DNA of 24,854 nucleotides from Friedmanniella sp. (GCA_025964935.1 JAOPXW010000200.1:1-24854); one strand, 5' to 3'. Numbered from the stretch's first letter, positions 8,799 through 16,939 are shown. Numbers and translations: made by a program. Notes: generated by a model from the letters alone, not told the origin.

Positions 8799-9839
8799 TC
8801 AGCGTCCTGCCGGCTCGACGTGCACGGCCATGGAGTCGGGCAGGCCGGCGTTGGGGTCGCCCCCGGCCAGCAGCGTCTCGATCTCGGCCTCGGTGGGCAT
8901 GGCCGTCGAGCACTCGAGCCGGGAGGCGACGATGGCCCCGGCGGCGTTCGCGTGCTGCAGCACCCTCGCCAGTGGCCAGCCCGCCAGCAGCCCGTGGCAC
9001 AGCGAGCCCCCGAAGGAGTCGCCGGCCCCCAGGCCGTTCAGCGGCCGGATGGCGATCGGGGGCGACTCGATCCGCTCGGTCCGGGTCTTGGCCAGCACCC
9101 CGCGCGGGCCCTGCTTGACGATCGCCAGCTCGACCCCGGCGTCCAGCAGCGCGTCGGCCGCCCGCTCGGGATCGGTCTCGCCCACGGCGACCTCGCACTC
9201 CTCGCGGTTGCCCACGGCGACGGTCACGTGCGGCAGCACCCTCTGGACCTGCACGGTCGCCTCCGCCGGGCTGGCCCAGAACATCGGCCGGTAGTCCAGG
9301 TCGAGGACCGTGAACTCCCGCCGGGCGCGGGCCTCGAGCACCGCGAAGTGCGACTCGCGGCTGGGCTCCTCGCTGAGCCCCGTGGTCGAGATCCACATCA
9401 GCCGCGTGTCGCGTACCGCGTCGAAGTCGATGTCGGCGGGCCGGATCTGCAGGTCGGGCGCGGTGGGCTTGCGGTAGAACCACAGCGGGAAGTCGTCCGG
9501 CGGGAAGATCTCGCAGAAGGTCACCGGGGTGGCGTACTCGGAGTTGACGACCACGAAGCGGTCGTCCACGTGCAACTCCCGCAGGGCCTTGCGGACGAAG
9601 CGGCCGAACGGGTCGTCGCCGACCCCGGTGATGATGGCGGTCCGGCGGCCCAGCCGGGCCGCGGCCACGGCGACGTTCGCGGTGGTGCCGCCCAGGTACT
9701 TGCCGAAGGACTCCACGTCCTCCAGGCCGACGCCGACCTGGAGCGGGTAGATGTCCACCCCGCTGCGGCCGAAGGTCAGGACCTCCAGCTCAGGTTCCGG
9801 TCCGCCGGCCCCGCTGCGCTGGGGCGAGTCGCTGCTCAT
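8799..9839 (-). CDS. iolC: 5-dehydro-2-deoxygluconokinase (PfkB family)
   Basis: The 346-residue ribokinase-type sugar kinase phosphorylates 2-deoxy-5-keto-gluconate. The N-terminal PfkB signature is YLGGTTANVAVAAARLG (residues 48-64), and GLGAGDSFGG places the catalytic Asp at residue 274. VLDLDYRPMFW is characteristic of IolC. ATG at 9839 is preceded by AAGGAG at good spacing. It is the first gene of the iol operon, about 50 nt downstream of a recognisable -10 box, with palindromic candidate operators further upstream. Confidence 0.93.
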   Translation of the reverse strand: MSSDSPQRSGAGGPEPELEVLTFGRSGVDIYPLQVGVGLEDVESFGKYLGGTTANVAVAAARLGRRTAIITGVGDDPFGRFVRKALRELHVDDRFVVVNSEYATPVTFCEIFPPDDFPLWFYRKPTAPDLQIRPADIDFDAVRDTRLMWISTTGLSEEPSRESHFAVLEARARREFTVLDLDYRPMFWASPAEATVQVQRVLPHVTVAVGNREECEVAVGETDPERAADALLDAGVELAIVKQGPRGVLAKTRTERIESPPIAIRPLNGLGAGDSFGGSLCHGLLAGWPLARVLQHANAAGAIVASRLECSTAMPTEAEIETLLAGGDPNAGLPDSMAVHVEPAGR

Positions 9840-9888
9840 GGCTCTCCTTCGAGGACGTGCGGCGGCGCCGCGGGCCGGCTCCTGTAGA

Positions 9889-9918
9889 ACCGTACGGTCT
9901 GGGATCTGTCGGTGTCAA
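9889..9918 (-). promoter_or_regulatory. Promoter of the iol operon (-35 TTGACA, -10 TACGGT)
   Basis: Read on the minus strand, a consensus TTGACA (9913-9918) lies 18 nt from TACGGT (9889-9894), which fits the actinobacterial TANNNT form. The start codon of iolC follows about 50 nt downstream of the -10. The -10 lies inside a perfect 10-bp palindrome ACCGTACGGT (9889-9898), which could itself be bound by a regulator. Confidence 0.65.
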
Positions 9919-9921
9919 CGA

Positions 9922-9945
9922 TTTGTCATGACAAAAGGTCATGAC
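9922..9945. promoter_or_regulatory. Tandem GTCATGAC palindromes, candidate iol operator
   Basis: A perfect 14-bp palindrome, TTTGTCATGACAAA (9922-9935), is followed by a second GTCATGAC (9938-9945), with centres 13 bp apart. The pair begins 4 bp upstream of the -35 of the iolC promoter and is the only such arrangement noticed in the window. The placement fits an IolR-like (GntR or LacI type) regulator responding to inositol. No regulator gene is in the window, so the protein that binds here is not known. Confidence 0.6.
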
Positions 9946-9969
9946 AGGTGGTGGCGCGGCCGCCAGCGG

Positions 9970-10359
9970 TCAGAGGTCGCCCTCGAGGAACTGCGCGCGA
10001 CCGAGTCCGAAGGACCAGTCGGCCGGCTCGTTGGCCGTCACGGAGACGATCAGGTCCTCCGGCCGGACACCGCACTCGGCCTCCAGCCGCCGGGCCAGCT
10101 CGGCGTACGCGGCCTTCTTCTGGTCGGTCGAGCGACCCTGCTGGAAGATCTGGATGACGGTCACGCCGTCGCTGCGCTCCAGCCCGAGCCCGGTGTCCTC
10201 GGCGATGATCTGGCCGGGCGCGTGCTCGGTGATGATCTGGTAGCGGTCGCGCGGCGGGGCCGCGAAGACGTCCAGCATGACCTCCTGCACGGTGTCGGCG
10301 ATCCGGCGGAGCTCGGCCGGGGTACGACCGGTCTGGACGTCGATGCGGACGAGGGGCAT
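9970..10359 (-). CDS. Tautomerase-family protein
   Basis: The 129-residue product begins MPLVRIDVQTGRTPAELRRI, so removal of Met would expose the N-terminal Pro that is the catalytic base of the 4-oxalocrotonate tautomerase/MSAD superfamily. DRYQIITEHAPGQIIAED and VTVIQIFQQGRSTDQKKAAY match the longer tautomerase-like proteins. The frame is open further up to 10407, but ATG at 10359 is chosen because it gives the Pro-1 start and has GGGAG upstream. It stands between the iol operon and a glycosyltransferase with its own upstream region; the substrate is unknown. Confidence 0.82.
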   Translation of the reverse strand: MPLVRIDVQTGRTPAELRRIADTVQEVMLDVFAAPPRDRYQIITEHAPGQIIAEDTGLGLERSDGVTVIQIFQQGRSTDQKKAAYAELARRLEAECGVRPEDLIVSVTANEPADWSFGLGRAQFLEGDL

Positions 10360-10391
10360 GTCATCTCCCGGGGTAGGTAGAACCCCATCCT

Positions 10392-10415
10392 GACTTTGTC
10401 CAGACATAGAGTCAA
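10392..10415 (-). promoter_or_regulatory. Candidate promoter/operator of the tautomerase gene
   Basis: TGTCcaGACA (10397-10406) is an inverted repeat nested within GACT (10392-10395) and AGTC (10410-10413), giving a nearly symmetric dyad. On the minus strand TTGACT (10410-10415) could be a -35, with CAGGAT 17 nt later a weak -10. The dyad would then cover the spacer, as expected for a repressor site. TGTC..GACA resembles sites of GntR-type regulators, but no binder can be named. Confidence 0.35.
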
Positions 10416-10432
10416 GTGCGGGTTCCGGGGCC

Positions 10433-10449
10433 CGATCCGACCGGGATCG
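10433..10449 (-). terminator. Short hairpin after the GT2 gene
   Basis: CGATCC (10433-10438) and GGATCG (10444-10449) form a 6-bp stem with a 5-nt loop just after the stop of the minus-strand glycosyltransferase. No T-run follows, so termination is only a possibility. Confidence 0.25.
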
Positions 10450-10466
10450 TCAGCGTCGGCGCCGGC

Positions 10467-11507
10467 TCAGGCGGCGGGGCGGCGGTCGCGCAGCCCGACC
10501 AGGAAGCCCGCGCCCCAGGCCATGTGGGTGGCGGCGAGGACCAGCGGCAGCCGCAGCCGGGCGGCGTCGGACATGGTGCGGGAGGTCACGGTCGAGCCGG
10601 CCACGACCAGCGCGAGATAGCCCAGCGGCCCGACCAGCCCGGCCCGCAGCAGCCGCGAGCCGGTGAGCAGGCCGACCAGCCCGAGCAGGCTGCCCAGGGC
10701 GACCCCGCTGACCGCCACGGGCGGGGCGAGATAGCGCACGCTCGCCGTCTCGGGATAGCGGCGCACCACCTCGCGGCGCCATTTGCCGGTCTCGTACATC
10801 TGCCGCAGCAGCGCCGACAGCGAGGACCGCGGACGGTAGGTCACCCGCAGGTCCGGGGAGAACCAGATCAGCCGCCCGCCCTGCCGCAGCCGGTAGTTGA
10901 GCTCCCAGTCCTGCGCCCGGTGCATGGTCTCGTCGAAGCCGCCGATCTCGGCCAGCGCCTCCTTGCGGAAGACCCCGAGGAAGACCGTCTCGGCCGGCCC
11001 CGCGGGCGACTCGGCCAGGTGGAAGGCCGACCCGCCCAGCCCGAGCTTGGTCGTGTACGCCGTGGCCACGGCCTCCTCGAACGCGGTCTGGCCGCGGGCG
11101 TCCATCACCCCGCCGACGTTGGCCGCGCCGGTCTCGGCCAGCAGCTCGACGGCCCGGCGGACGTAGCCCTCGGTGAGCTCGCCGTGGCCGTCCACCCGGA
11201 CAATGATGTCGTATCGGGCCGCCGCCACCCCGAGGTTCAGGGCGCTGGGGGTCCGGGCCGCCGGGTTGTCCACGACCCGGATCCGGGCGTCGGCGCGGGC
11301 CAGCCCGGCGGCGATCTCGTGCGTCGCGTCCCGGCTCGGCCCCACGCACAGGAGCACCTCGAACGGGCCGTCGTACGCCTGGTCGAGCACCTCGCGGACC
11401 GCCGCCGCCAGGTGCCGCTCCTCGTTCAGCACCGGCATCACGACACTGACCCCGGGCCAGGGGTCCAGCGTGACCGGGGACATCAGGACAGTGTCGGCGG
11501 AGGTCAT
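10467..11507 (-). CDS. Glycosyltransferase family 2, membrane-associated (ExoA-like)
   Basis: The 346-residue product has an N-terminal GT-A domain: VSVVMPVLNEERHL at about 20-33, RVDGHGE as the DxD-like metal site, and RAQDWELNYRLRQGG as the acceptor/base region. After about residue 255 hydrophobic stretches (VAVSGVALGSLLGLVGLL, GYLALVVAGSTV, a last one near the C-terminus) suggest two or three membrane helices. It resembles the ExoA type of polysaccharide glycosyltransferases. ATG at 11507 has AGAGG 8 nt upstream. Lying downstream of LytR-CpsA-Psr genes, it probably acts in cell-wall glycopolymer or exopolysaccharide synthesis; sugar and acceptor are unknown. Confidence 0.87.
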   Translation of the reverse strand: MTSADTVLMSPVTLDPWPGVSVVMPVLNEERHLAAAVREVLDQAYDGPFEVLLCVGPSRDATHEIAAGLARADARIRVVDNPAARTPSALNLGVAAARYDIIVRVDGHGELTEGYVRRAVELLAETGAANVGGVMDARGQTAFEEAVATAYTTKLGLGGSAFHLAESPAGPAETVFLGVFRKEALAEIGGFDETMHRAQDWELNYRLRQGGRLIWFSPDLRVTYRPRSSLSALLRQMYETGKWRREVVRRYPETASVRYLAPPVAVSGVALGSLLGLVGLLTGSRLLRAGLVGPLGYLALVVAGSTVTSRTMSDAARLRLPLVLAATHMAWGAGFLVGLRDRRPAA

Positions 11508-11523
11508 CCCGTCATCCTCTCAG

Positions 11524-11582
11524 CACCGCCCGGCCGCCTCGAACCCTCGGGACACGGTCCCGGTCTGAGGCGGCGGGCGGTG
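11524..11582 (-). terminator. Long GC-rich hairpin terminator after the first LCP gene
   Basis: Arms 11524-11540 (caccgcccggccgcctc) and 11567-11582 (gaggcggcgggcggtg) pair over 16 bp with one bulged base. Between them GGGAC/GTCCC (11549-11553/11557-11561) forms an inner stem. It lies just past the stop of the minus-strand LCP gene (11594) and just upstream of the GT2 start, so it likely ends LCP transcription. Confidence 0.6.
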
Positions 11583-11593
11583 GGTGCGGCGGC

Positions 11594-13126
11594 TCAGGCG
11601 GAGCAGACGGCGGTCAGGTCGTCGTGGTCCTGCTGGGCCCCCTGGCCGGAGTAGGCCGTGTGGCTGGCCGACGGCGTCGGGGTCGCCGCGGCGGCGGGAG
11701 TGCCGGAGTCCGAGGTGCCGGGGGCCGGAGCGCTGGAGGCCGGAGGGCTGGAGGCCGGCGCCGACGGGTTCGCGGCGCGGGCGTCGGCGGCCTCGGCCGC
11801 GTCGATCTTGGCCTGCACCGCGGCGCGGATCTTCGGGTAGTCCGGGGCGCCGGGCTGGATCAGCGGCGGCACGGCCGAGATGCTCGCCATCGGCAGCTTC
11901 TTGGCCTCCATGGCCAGCTCCAGCATCTCGTTGATCTTGGAGGTCGGTAGGTCGGTGCCCACCACCTCCTTGCCGGCGGCGGCGATCTTGTTGAAGTTGG
12001 TCAGCACGGTCACCGGGTCGAGCTGGTCGAGCATCGCGTTCATCACGCACTTCTGCCGGGCCATCCGGTCGTAGTCGCTGGAGTCGGACCGGGAGCGGGC
12101 GAACCAGAGGGCCTCCCGGCCGTCGAGGTGCCGCTGCTTGCCGGCCTCGACGTAGCCGTACAACCGGGCGTGCCCACCGCCGATCGGAACCCGCCGGTTG
12201 ACGTCCATGGTGATGCCGCCGACCGCGTCGACCAGCGCCTGGAAACCCTTGAGGTCGATCAGCACCCAGTAGTTGATGCTGAGGCCCGTGGCCCCCTCGA
12301 CCGCCTCGGTCGTCGCCTCGGCACCCGGGTTGCGGATCCCGGGGTAGAGGTCGGGGTGGTCGCTGGCGTAGGTGTAGACCGCGTTGAGCATGCAGGAGTG
12401 GTCGGGGCAGCCGTAGCCGTGCGGGAACTTCGCGTGCAGGGGGGAGGACGTCGGGAACGGCACGTCCTCGAGGTTGCGCGGCAGGCCGACCAGGACCGTA
12501 CGCCCGGTCTCGGCGTCCACGCTGGCGATGGTCATGCTGTCGGGCCGCAGACCGGTCCGGTCCTTGCCCGCGTCGCCGCCCATCAGCAGGATGTTGTAGC
12601 GGCCGGCCTGGGTGGTGTGGTGCCCGCCCCCGGCGAAGACGCTGGCCATCAGGTCCCGCTGGGCCGACACGATCGAGGCCGAGGCCATCAGGCCGCCGAC
12701 GATGCTGAACACCAGCGCCAGGCTGAGGACGGCGAACCCGAGCCGGTGTCGACGGGCGAGCTCGGGGGGCCGGGACAGCCGCCACGCGTCGACCAGCAGC
12801 GCGCCCCAGCCCAGCGCCAGCACGATCAGCGCGATCTGGGCGACCCGGAGAGTGGGGCCGAAGGTGAGCAGGCTGACCACTCCCCCGCGCCAGACCAGCG
12901 CGAGCAGGGCGACCAGGAGCAGCAGGGCCCACAGGGCGGCCCAGATGCGCAGGGCCAGCCGACCGACGCGTCGGTTGCCCGCGGCGACCTGGGCCGAGCC
13001 GGGGAGCACCAGGGTCATGCCGAGGAAGGTCAGCCCCCGTCGGAGCTTGACCCGCTCGCTGCGCTGCTGCGGGTCGGGCTGGGGTGTCGGGACAGGGCGG
13101 ATGTCCTCCGCGGTGCTACTGGACAC
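11594..13126 (-). CDS. LytR-CpsA-Psr (LCP) family protein with multi-helix N-terminus
   Basis: The 510-residue product has a short charged N-terminus and about four hydrophobic segments (near 33-50, 58-79, 95-115, 130-150). An extracytoplasmic LCP domain begins near NILLMGGDAGKDR (178-190). DSMTIASVD and VLVGLPRNL supply the conserved Asp/Arg residues; REALWFARSR and YDRMARQKCV supply the later Arg residues. A low-complexity Ala/Ser/Pro C-terminal tail follows. LCP proteins transfer lipid-linked glycopolymers to peptidoglycan or other wall acceptors. GTG at 13126 follows AAAGG with 7-nt spacing. The divergent neighbour is a second LCP gene. The extra N-terminal helices are more than the usual single one but are common in actinobacteria. 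Confidence 0.9.
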   Translation of the reverse strand: MSSSTAEDIRPVPTPQPDPQQRSERVKLRRGLTFLGMTLVLPGSAQVAAGNRRVGRLALRIWAALWALLLLVALLALVWRGGVVSLLTFGPTLRVAQIALIVLALGWGALLVDAWRLSRPPELARRHRLGFAVLSLALVFSIVGGLMASASIVSAQRDLMASVFAGGGHHTTQAGRYNILLMGGDAGKDRTGLRPDSMTIASVDAETGRTVLVGLPRNLEDVPFPTSSPLHAKFPHGYGCPDHSCMLNAVYTYASDHPDLYPGIRNPGAEATTEAVEGATGLSINYWVLIDLKGFQALVDAVGGITMDVNRRVPIGGGHARLYGYVEAGKQRHLDGREALWFARSRSDSSDYDRMARQKCVMNAMLDQLDPVTVLTNFNKIAAAGKEVVGTDLPTSKINEMLELAMEAKKLPMASISAVPPLIQPGAPDYPKIRAAVQAKIDAAEAADARAANPSAPASSPPASSAPAPGTSDSGTPAAAATPTPSASHTAYSGQGAQQDHDDLTAVCSA

Positions 13127-13263
13127 CTGGGGGCCTTTCGTCTACAACCTGGGGAAGGTGACTCTTTCGAGATCTCCGTCAGTATGTCCTCGCCGACCCC
13201 CCGGGCCGCCCGTGCCACGCCGAGGGCGGTCGCTTCGGACGGGTTCGTGGCCGGTCCGGCGGG

Positions 13264-13269
13264 TAATGT
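13264..13269 (+). promoter_or_regulatory. -10 box TAATGT giving a leaderless LCP transcript
   Basis: TAATGT fits TANNNT and ends 7 nt before ATG 13277. Transcription would therefore begin at or next to the start codon, which agrees with the absence of a ribosome-binding site there. The rest of the 150-bp divergent region (13127-13276) shows no convincing -35 or operator. Confidence 0.55.
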
Positions 13270-13276
13270 CGGACCC

Positions 13277-14533
13277 ATGCCGCCCAGCCGCGACGAGGAC
13301 CTCGACTGGCTCTACGGACGCGCCTCCACCCCGAGCGCACCCGAGCCCACCCGGGTGATGCCTGCCCCTCTGCGGGGCGACGCCGGCGGTCCGAGCGGGG
13401 CCGGATCGGATGGTGCCGGAACGGGTGGCCGCGGGTCGGGCGGTGCCGGGGCCGGCGGTGCGTGGCCGCCACCGAGCCAGCCGTCGGGCCCCACCTCGGA
13501 TCCGCCCTCGGGCCCACCGACCGGTCAGCCGCCGGGCCCGCCGGGCGCCGTCCCGCGCGGGCCGCGGAAGCGGCGGCACCCGGTCCGCAACACCGTCCGC
13601 GTCCTGACCGTGCTCGTGCTGCTGGCCGCCCTGTGGCTGGTGGGGGTGCCCGCGTACGCCTGGAGCCACGTCGCCCGGGTGGACGCGACCCCGGCCGGGC
13701 AGCGGCCCGGCAGCCAGCCCGGCAAGACCTTTCTGCTGGTCGGGTCGGACTCGCGCGAGGGGCTGACCAAGGCCCAGCAGAAGAAGCTGGGCACCGGCAG
13801 TGTGGCCGGGCAGCGGACCGACACGATCATGCTGCTGTACGTGCCGCCGGGCGGGAAGCCGGCGCTCATCTCGATCCCCCGCGACTCCTACGTCGACATC
13901 CCCGGTCACGGGAAGAACAAGGTCAACTCCGCGTACGCCTTCGGGGGCCCCGAGCTGCTGGTCAAGACGGTCGAGGCCGACACCGGGCTGCGGGTCGACG
14001 GCTACCTCGAGATCGGGTTCGGCGGCTTCGTGAGCGTGATCGACGCCCTGGACGGCATCCGGATGTGCCTGCCCAACGCGATCAAGGACGCCGACAGCCA
14101 CCTGAACCTGTAGAAGGGCTGCCAGACCCTGAGCGGCACCAACGCGCTGGGCTACGTCCGGATGCGCAAGGCCGACCCCCGCGGTGACCTGGGCCGGGTC
14201 GAGCGGCAGCGGCAGATGCTCGCGGCGGTGGTGGCCAAGGCGGCCTCGCCGGCCTCGGTGCTGAACCCGCTCCGCTACTGGACCCTGGTCAACGCCGGGG
14301 CCGGGTCGGTCCGGCTGGGGCAGGGCACCACGTTCTTCCAGACGCTGTCGATGGGACTTGCCATGCGCACCGTGGCCAACGGCGACGGGCTCACCCTCAC
14401 CGTCCCCGTCTCCAACCCGGACGCCTACACCGCGGTCGGCTCGGCGGTCCTGTGGGACCAGGCGAAGGCGTCGGCGATGTTCGCCGACATCGCCCGCGGG
14501 GACACCTCCGGTCTGACCAAGTACGCCAAGTAG
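13277..14533 (+). pseudogene. LytR-CpsA-Psr family gene interrupted by in-frame TAG
   Basis: The frame from ATG 13277 to TAG 14531-14533 (419 codons) is continuous except for TAG at 14111-14113 (codon 279). Domains in order: a Pro/Gly-rich cytoplasmic segment (to about 100, opening MPPSRDEDLDWLYGR), one membrane helix (about 107-127), then the LCP domain with FLLVGSDSREG, RTDTIMLLYV and ALISIPRDSYVDIPGHG. After the stop come KGCQTLSGTNALGYVRMRK and GDLGRVERQRQML, which carry conserved Arg residues needed for catalysis. A product ending at TAG would lack these and probably be inactive. Family members usually have a Lys, Gln or similar residue at this point, so one base change explains it. Sequencing error is possible. 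Confidence 0.85.
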
Positions 14534-14560
14534 CCGACCGCGGAACACGGCTCGGCGTTT
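14533..14560 (+). terminator. Terminator-like hairpin after the second LCP gene
   Basis: GCCGACCG (14533-14540) pairs with CGG-c-TCGGC (14548-14556) with one bulged base and a 7-nt loop, followed by GTTT. It starts at the last base of the stop codon. Confidence 0.45.
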
Positions 14561-14617
14561 CCTCGGCGTGTCGTCACCGGGTTGCCACATTCGCCTCCGC
14601 CCCGGCGACGGCTGACC

Positions 14618-14730
14618 TAGTCTTTCCCCTAGCCAGCGGGGCGGATGGCGACCGAACCCGCCGCCGGTCGCGTCCGACCCCTCGACCTCAGACGTCGCCC
14701 GTGGCGTCGGTTCCCCCCAGGAAGCCAACG
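14618..14730 (+). promoter_or_regulatory. Promoter and structured 5' leader of the peptidase gene
   Basis: TAGTCT (14618-14623) is a candidate -10, leaving about 100 nt of leader before ATG 14731. The leader holds GCGACCG and CGGTCGC in inverted orientation around aacccgccgc (about 14647-14670) and further GC-rich stem candidates, then AGGA (14719-14722) 8 nt before the start. A long leader before a secreted wall hydrolase recalls the c-di-AMP riboswitch of other actinobacteria, but the conserved core was not recognised. The remainder of 14561-14617 shows nothing notable. Confidence 0.35.
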
Positions 14731-15984
14731 ATGACCTCCCTCCCCCGTGCCCTCCCGCGCGCCCTGTCGGCCACCCTCGCCGCGGCGGCGCTTCTCCTCA
14801 CCACCGCACCCTGGGCCGGCGCGGTCCCCGTCACCGACGTGGCCCCGCTGATGGCGGCCGCCGCGGTGCCCAACCCGCCCGTCCCGGCCGGGCTGCCGGT
14901 CGGGGCCGAGACCCTGGCGAGCTACGTGCCCGCCAACACCTGCGACCCGGTGTCCAAGCCGGGCGTGGTCCGGCTCGGCAAGCTCCTCACCGCGACGTAC
15001 GGCGGCAGCTACGGCATCGACCGCACCTGCGGCACCGACCTGCTGGCCACCAGCGAGCACTACGAGGGGCGGGCCCTGGACTGGATGCACTCGGTCCGCG
15101 TGGCCAGTGACAAGGCCGAGGTCGACACCATGCTGACGTGGCTCTTCGCCACCGACCCCGCCGGCAACCGCTACGCCAACGCCCGCCGGCTCGGGGTCAT
15201 GTACGTGATCTGGAACAACCGGATCTGGGGCGCCTACAGCGCCGACGCCGGCTGGCGGGACTACAACAACTGCGCCAACCGGACCTCGACCTCCCTCGAC
15301 GCCACCTGCCACCGCAACCACGTGCACTTCTCGCTCTCCTGGGCCGGGGCGCAGGCGCGGACGTCGTTCTGGACCCGGACGGTGGCCGCCGAGGACTTCG
15401 GCCCCTGCCGGCCGGCGGACCTCAACTGGGCCGCGACCTACCGGGTGGCCAACCCCCGGCCGTGCGCCCGCTACCCCAAGGTCGCCGCCCCCGCCGGCGC
15501 CTCGGCCACGCTGAGGACCCTGGTGCAGTACTCCGGCATGGAGCTGACGACGGGGCGTACGGGTCCGATCGTGACCACGCTGCAGAGGGTGCTCGGCGTC
15601 GGCGCGGACGGGGTCTTCGGCTCCGTCACCGCCACCGCCGTGCGCGGCTACCAGAGCCGGCACGGCCTCGCCGTGACCGGAACCGTCACCGCCGACACCT
15701 GGCGGGCGCTGCTCAAGGAGCAGTCCGCCCCGGGCACGACCGCGGTGACACCGGCGCCCACCCCGCCGCCGGCGACCAGCCCGCTGACGCCGTACAAGAA
15801 GCTCGTGCTGCAACAGGGCTCGCGCGGCAAGGCGGTCACGGCGCTGCAGAAGGTTCTCAAGATCACCGCCGACGGCTGGTTCGGACCGCAGACCCGGGCC
15901 ACGGTGGTGAGGTTCCAGAAGGCGAAGCACCTGAAGGCCGACGGCATCGTCAACGCCGACGACTGGAAGGCGCTGGGCGCCTGA
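14731..15984 (+). CDS. Secreted M15-like (DD-peptidase fold) hydrolase with two peptidoglycan-binding repeats
   Basis: The 417-residue product has a signal peptide (Arg near the start, hydrophobic core about 12-24, ending near PWAGA at 31). A domain at about 65-230 resembles the ARB_07466-like/VanY-type fold: SEHYEGRALDW gives His110 and Asp117, and HRNHVHFS gives His197 and His199, the expected zinc ligands. Two PG_binding_1 repeats follow: GRTGPIVTTLQRVLG to WRALL (about 275-328) and GSRGKAVTALQKVLK to DWKAL (about 364-415), joined by a Pro/Thr linker. The protein is likely exported and trims or remodels peptidoglycan. ATG at 14731 is chosen because the signal peptide starts there and AGGA lies 8 nt upstream; longer in-frame starts are rejected. 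Confidence 0.88.
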   Translation: MTSLPRALPRALSATLAAAALLLTTAPWAGAVPVTDVAPLMAAAAVPNPPVPAGLPVGAETLASYVPANTCDPVSKPGVVRLGKLLTATYGGSYGIDRTCGTDLLATSEHYEGRALDWMHSVRVASDKAEVDTMLTWLFATDPAGNRYANARRLGVMYVIWNNRIWGAYSADAGWRDYNNCANRTSTSLDATCHRNHVHFSLSWAGAQARTSFWTRTVAAEDFGPCRPADLNWAATYRVANPRPCARYPKVAAPAGASATLRTLVQYSGMELTTGRTGPIVTTLQRVLGVGADGVFGSVTATAVRGYQSRHGLAVTGTVTADTWRALLKEQSAPGTTAVTPAPTPPPATSPLTPYKKLVLQQGSRGKAVTALQKVLKITADGWFGPQTRATVVRFQKAKHLKADGIVNADDWKALGA

Positions 15985-16011
15985 GCTGAGATTCGCCCGC
16001 ACGGGCTCAGC
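15985..16011 (+). terminator. Hairpin terminator after the peptidase gene
   Basis: GCTGAG (15985-15990) pairs with CTCAGC (16006-16011), and an inner CCC/GGG (15996-15998/16003-16005) extends the stem beyond a bulge. It begins one base after the TGA. No T-run follows. Confidence 0.4.
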
Positions 16012-16066
16012 GGCGACCCTGTTGATCGAGTAGACATGCCCCATGCCGCGGTCCCCGGAGGTGTCG

Positions 16067-16939
16067 ATGGTGCCAGCCGCGACGAACGACCTGGTCGCGT
16101 GGATCGGGAGACGTATCGACGCCGACACCACGCTCGACGACGCGGTCGGACTCCGCCCTCGAGCCGGGCCGGGTCTGACGGTGGTGGCCGGACGCAACGG
16201 GTCGGGCAAGTCCAGCCTCGCCGAGGGACTCGAGATGGTCCTGACCGGGGGACCTACCGCTGGAAGAACAAGCGGTCGACCCGGTGGTCCGACAGCTGGC
16301 GCAACGTCCACCACCCGGGCGAGACCCAGGTGACGGCGGAGTTCATCGGGGAGGGCGCCGGGCCGGTGCGGCTGTGCACCAGGTGGACCGAGGGCACGAC
16401 CAGCGTCGCGGACCACCGCACCACCGTGCAGCGCACCCTCGACGGCCGGAAGGGCCCGATCGAGGACGCGGCCGTGCTGGGCTGGGGGCCTGCCCTGGAG
16501 ACCTACCGCCCGCTGTTGTCCTACTCGCCGTACGGCGCTCGGCTCTCCTCCTGCACGAGCGACACGGCGAGCAGAGCTGTCCGGTGTGCAGCCAGGGAGC
16601 TCTGGACGAGGCCTGGGCACTCGCCAGTCGCGAGCTGGTCGCCCGGGAGGACTCGGAGCTGCAGGCGCTCTCGGACGCGAGGGCCGAGCTCGAGGCCGCC
16701 CGCTCGGCACCATCGAGTCCACGTGGAACAACGCCCACAGCACCAGCCAGCGCATCAGTCTGGCCCTCTACGACCAGCTCAGATCCCTCGACGACTGGCT
16801 CCGCCTCGAGTACCGGAGAAAGGGCCTGGGCATGGCGACGAGCGGGTTCTACCAGGGCGTCCACGCAGGGACAGATCCCTTGGACGCGATCCACCACACC
16901 CGGCGGCTGCTCGACGACCTCAGGGCGCCGGGCCGATGA
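16067..16939 (+). pseudogene. Decayed SMC/Rad50-like AAA ATPase fused by deletion to a small helical ORF
   Basis: ATG 16067 has a strong GGAGG 5 nt upstream. The first frame reads LTVVAGRNGSGKSSLAEGLE, a Walker A near residue 42. Near 16245-16255 the frame changes and continues TYRWKNKRSTRWSDSWRNVHH through GWGPALETYRPLLSYS. At about 16525-16550 it changes again, to LLHERHGEQSCPVCSQGALDEAW, a CxxC zinc-hook-like motif. At about 16700-16712 it changes once more, to TIESTWNNAHSTSQRISLALY through RRLLDDLRAPGR, ending at TGA 16937-16939. The order fits a large coiled-coil ATPase that lost most of its middle and its Walker B half, then joined to the tail of a following small gene. No intact protein can come from it. 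The ancestral role is unknown; a defence or DNA-maintenance role is only a guess. Confidence 0.75.

Noticed and set aside
12128..13276. Plus-strand extension upstream of the second LCP gene
   Set aside because: The frame is open only because it mirrors the first LCP gene; MPPSRDEDLDWLYGR and the -10 box fix the start at 13277.
14111..14113. TAG as a recoded amino-acid codon
   Set aside because: Genes here use TAG as a normal stop (the EI24 gene at 19703-19705, the same LCP gene at 14531-14533), so general reassignment is not supported.
14640..14730. Firm c-di-AMP (ydaO) riboswitch call
   Set aside because: Context fits, but the conserved core sequence could not be recognised, so it is listed only as a structured leader.
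16043..16066. ATG 16043 as the start of the ATPase remnant
   Set aside because: It is in frame but has no ribosome-binding site, whereas ATG 16067 has GGAGG at 5-nt spacing.
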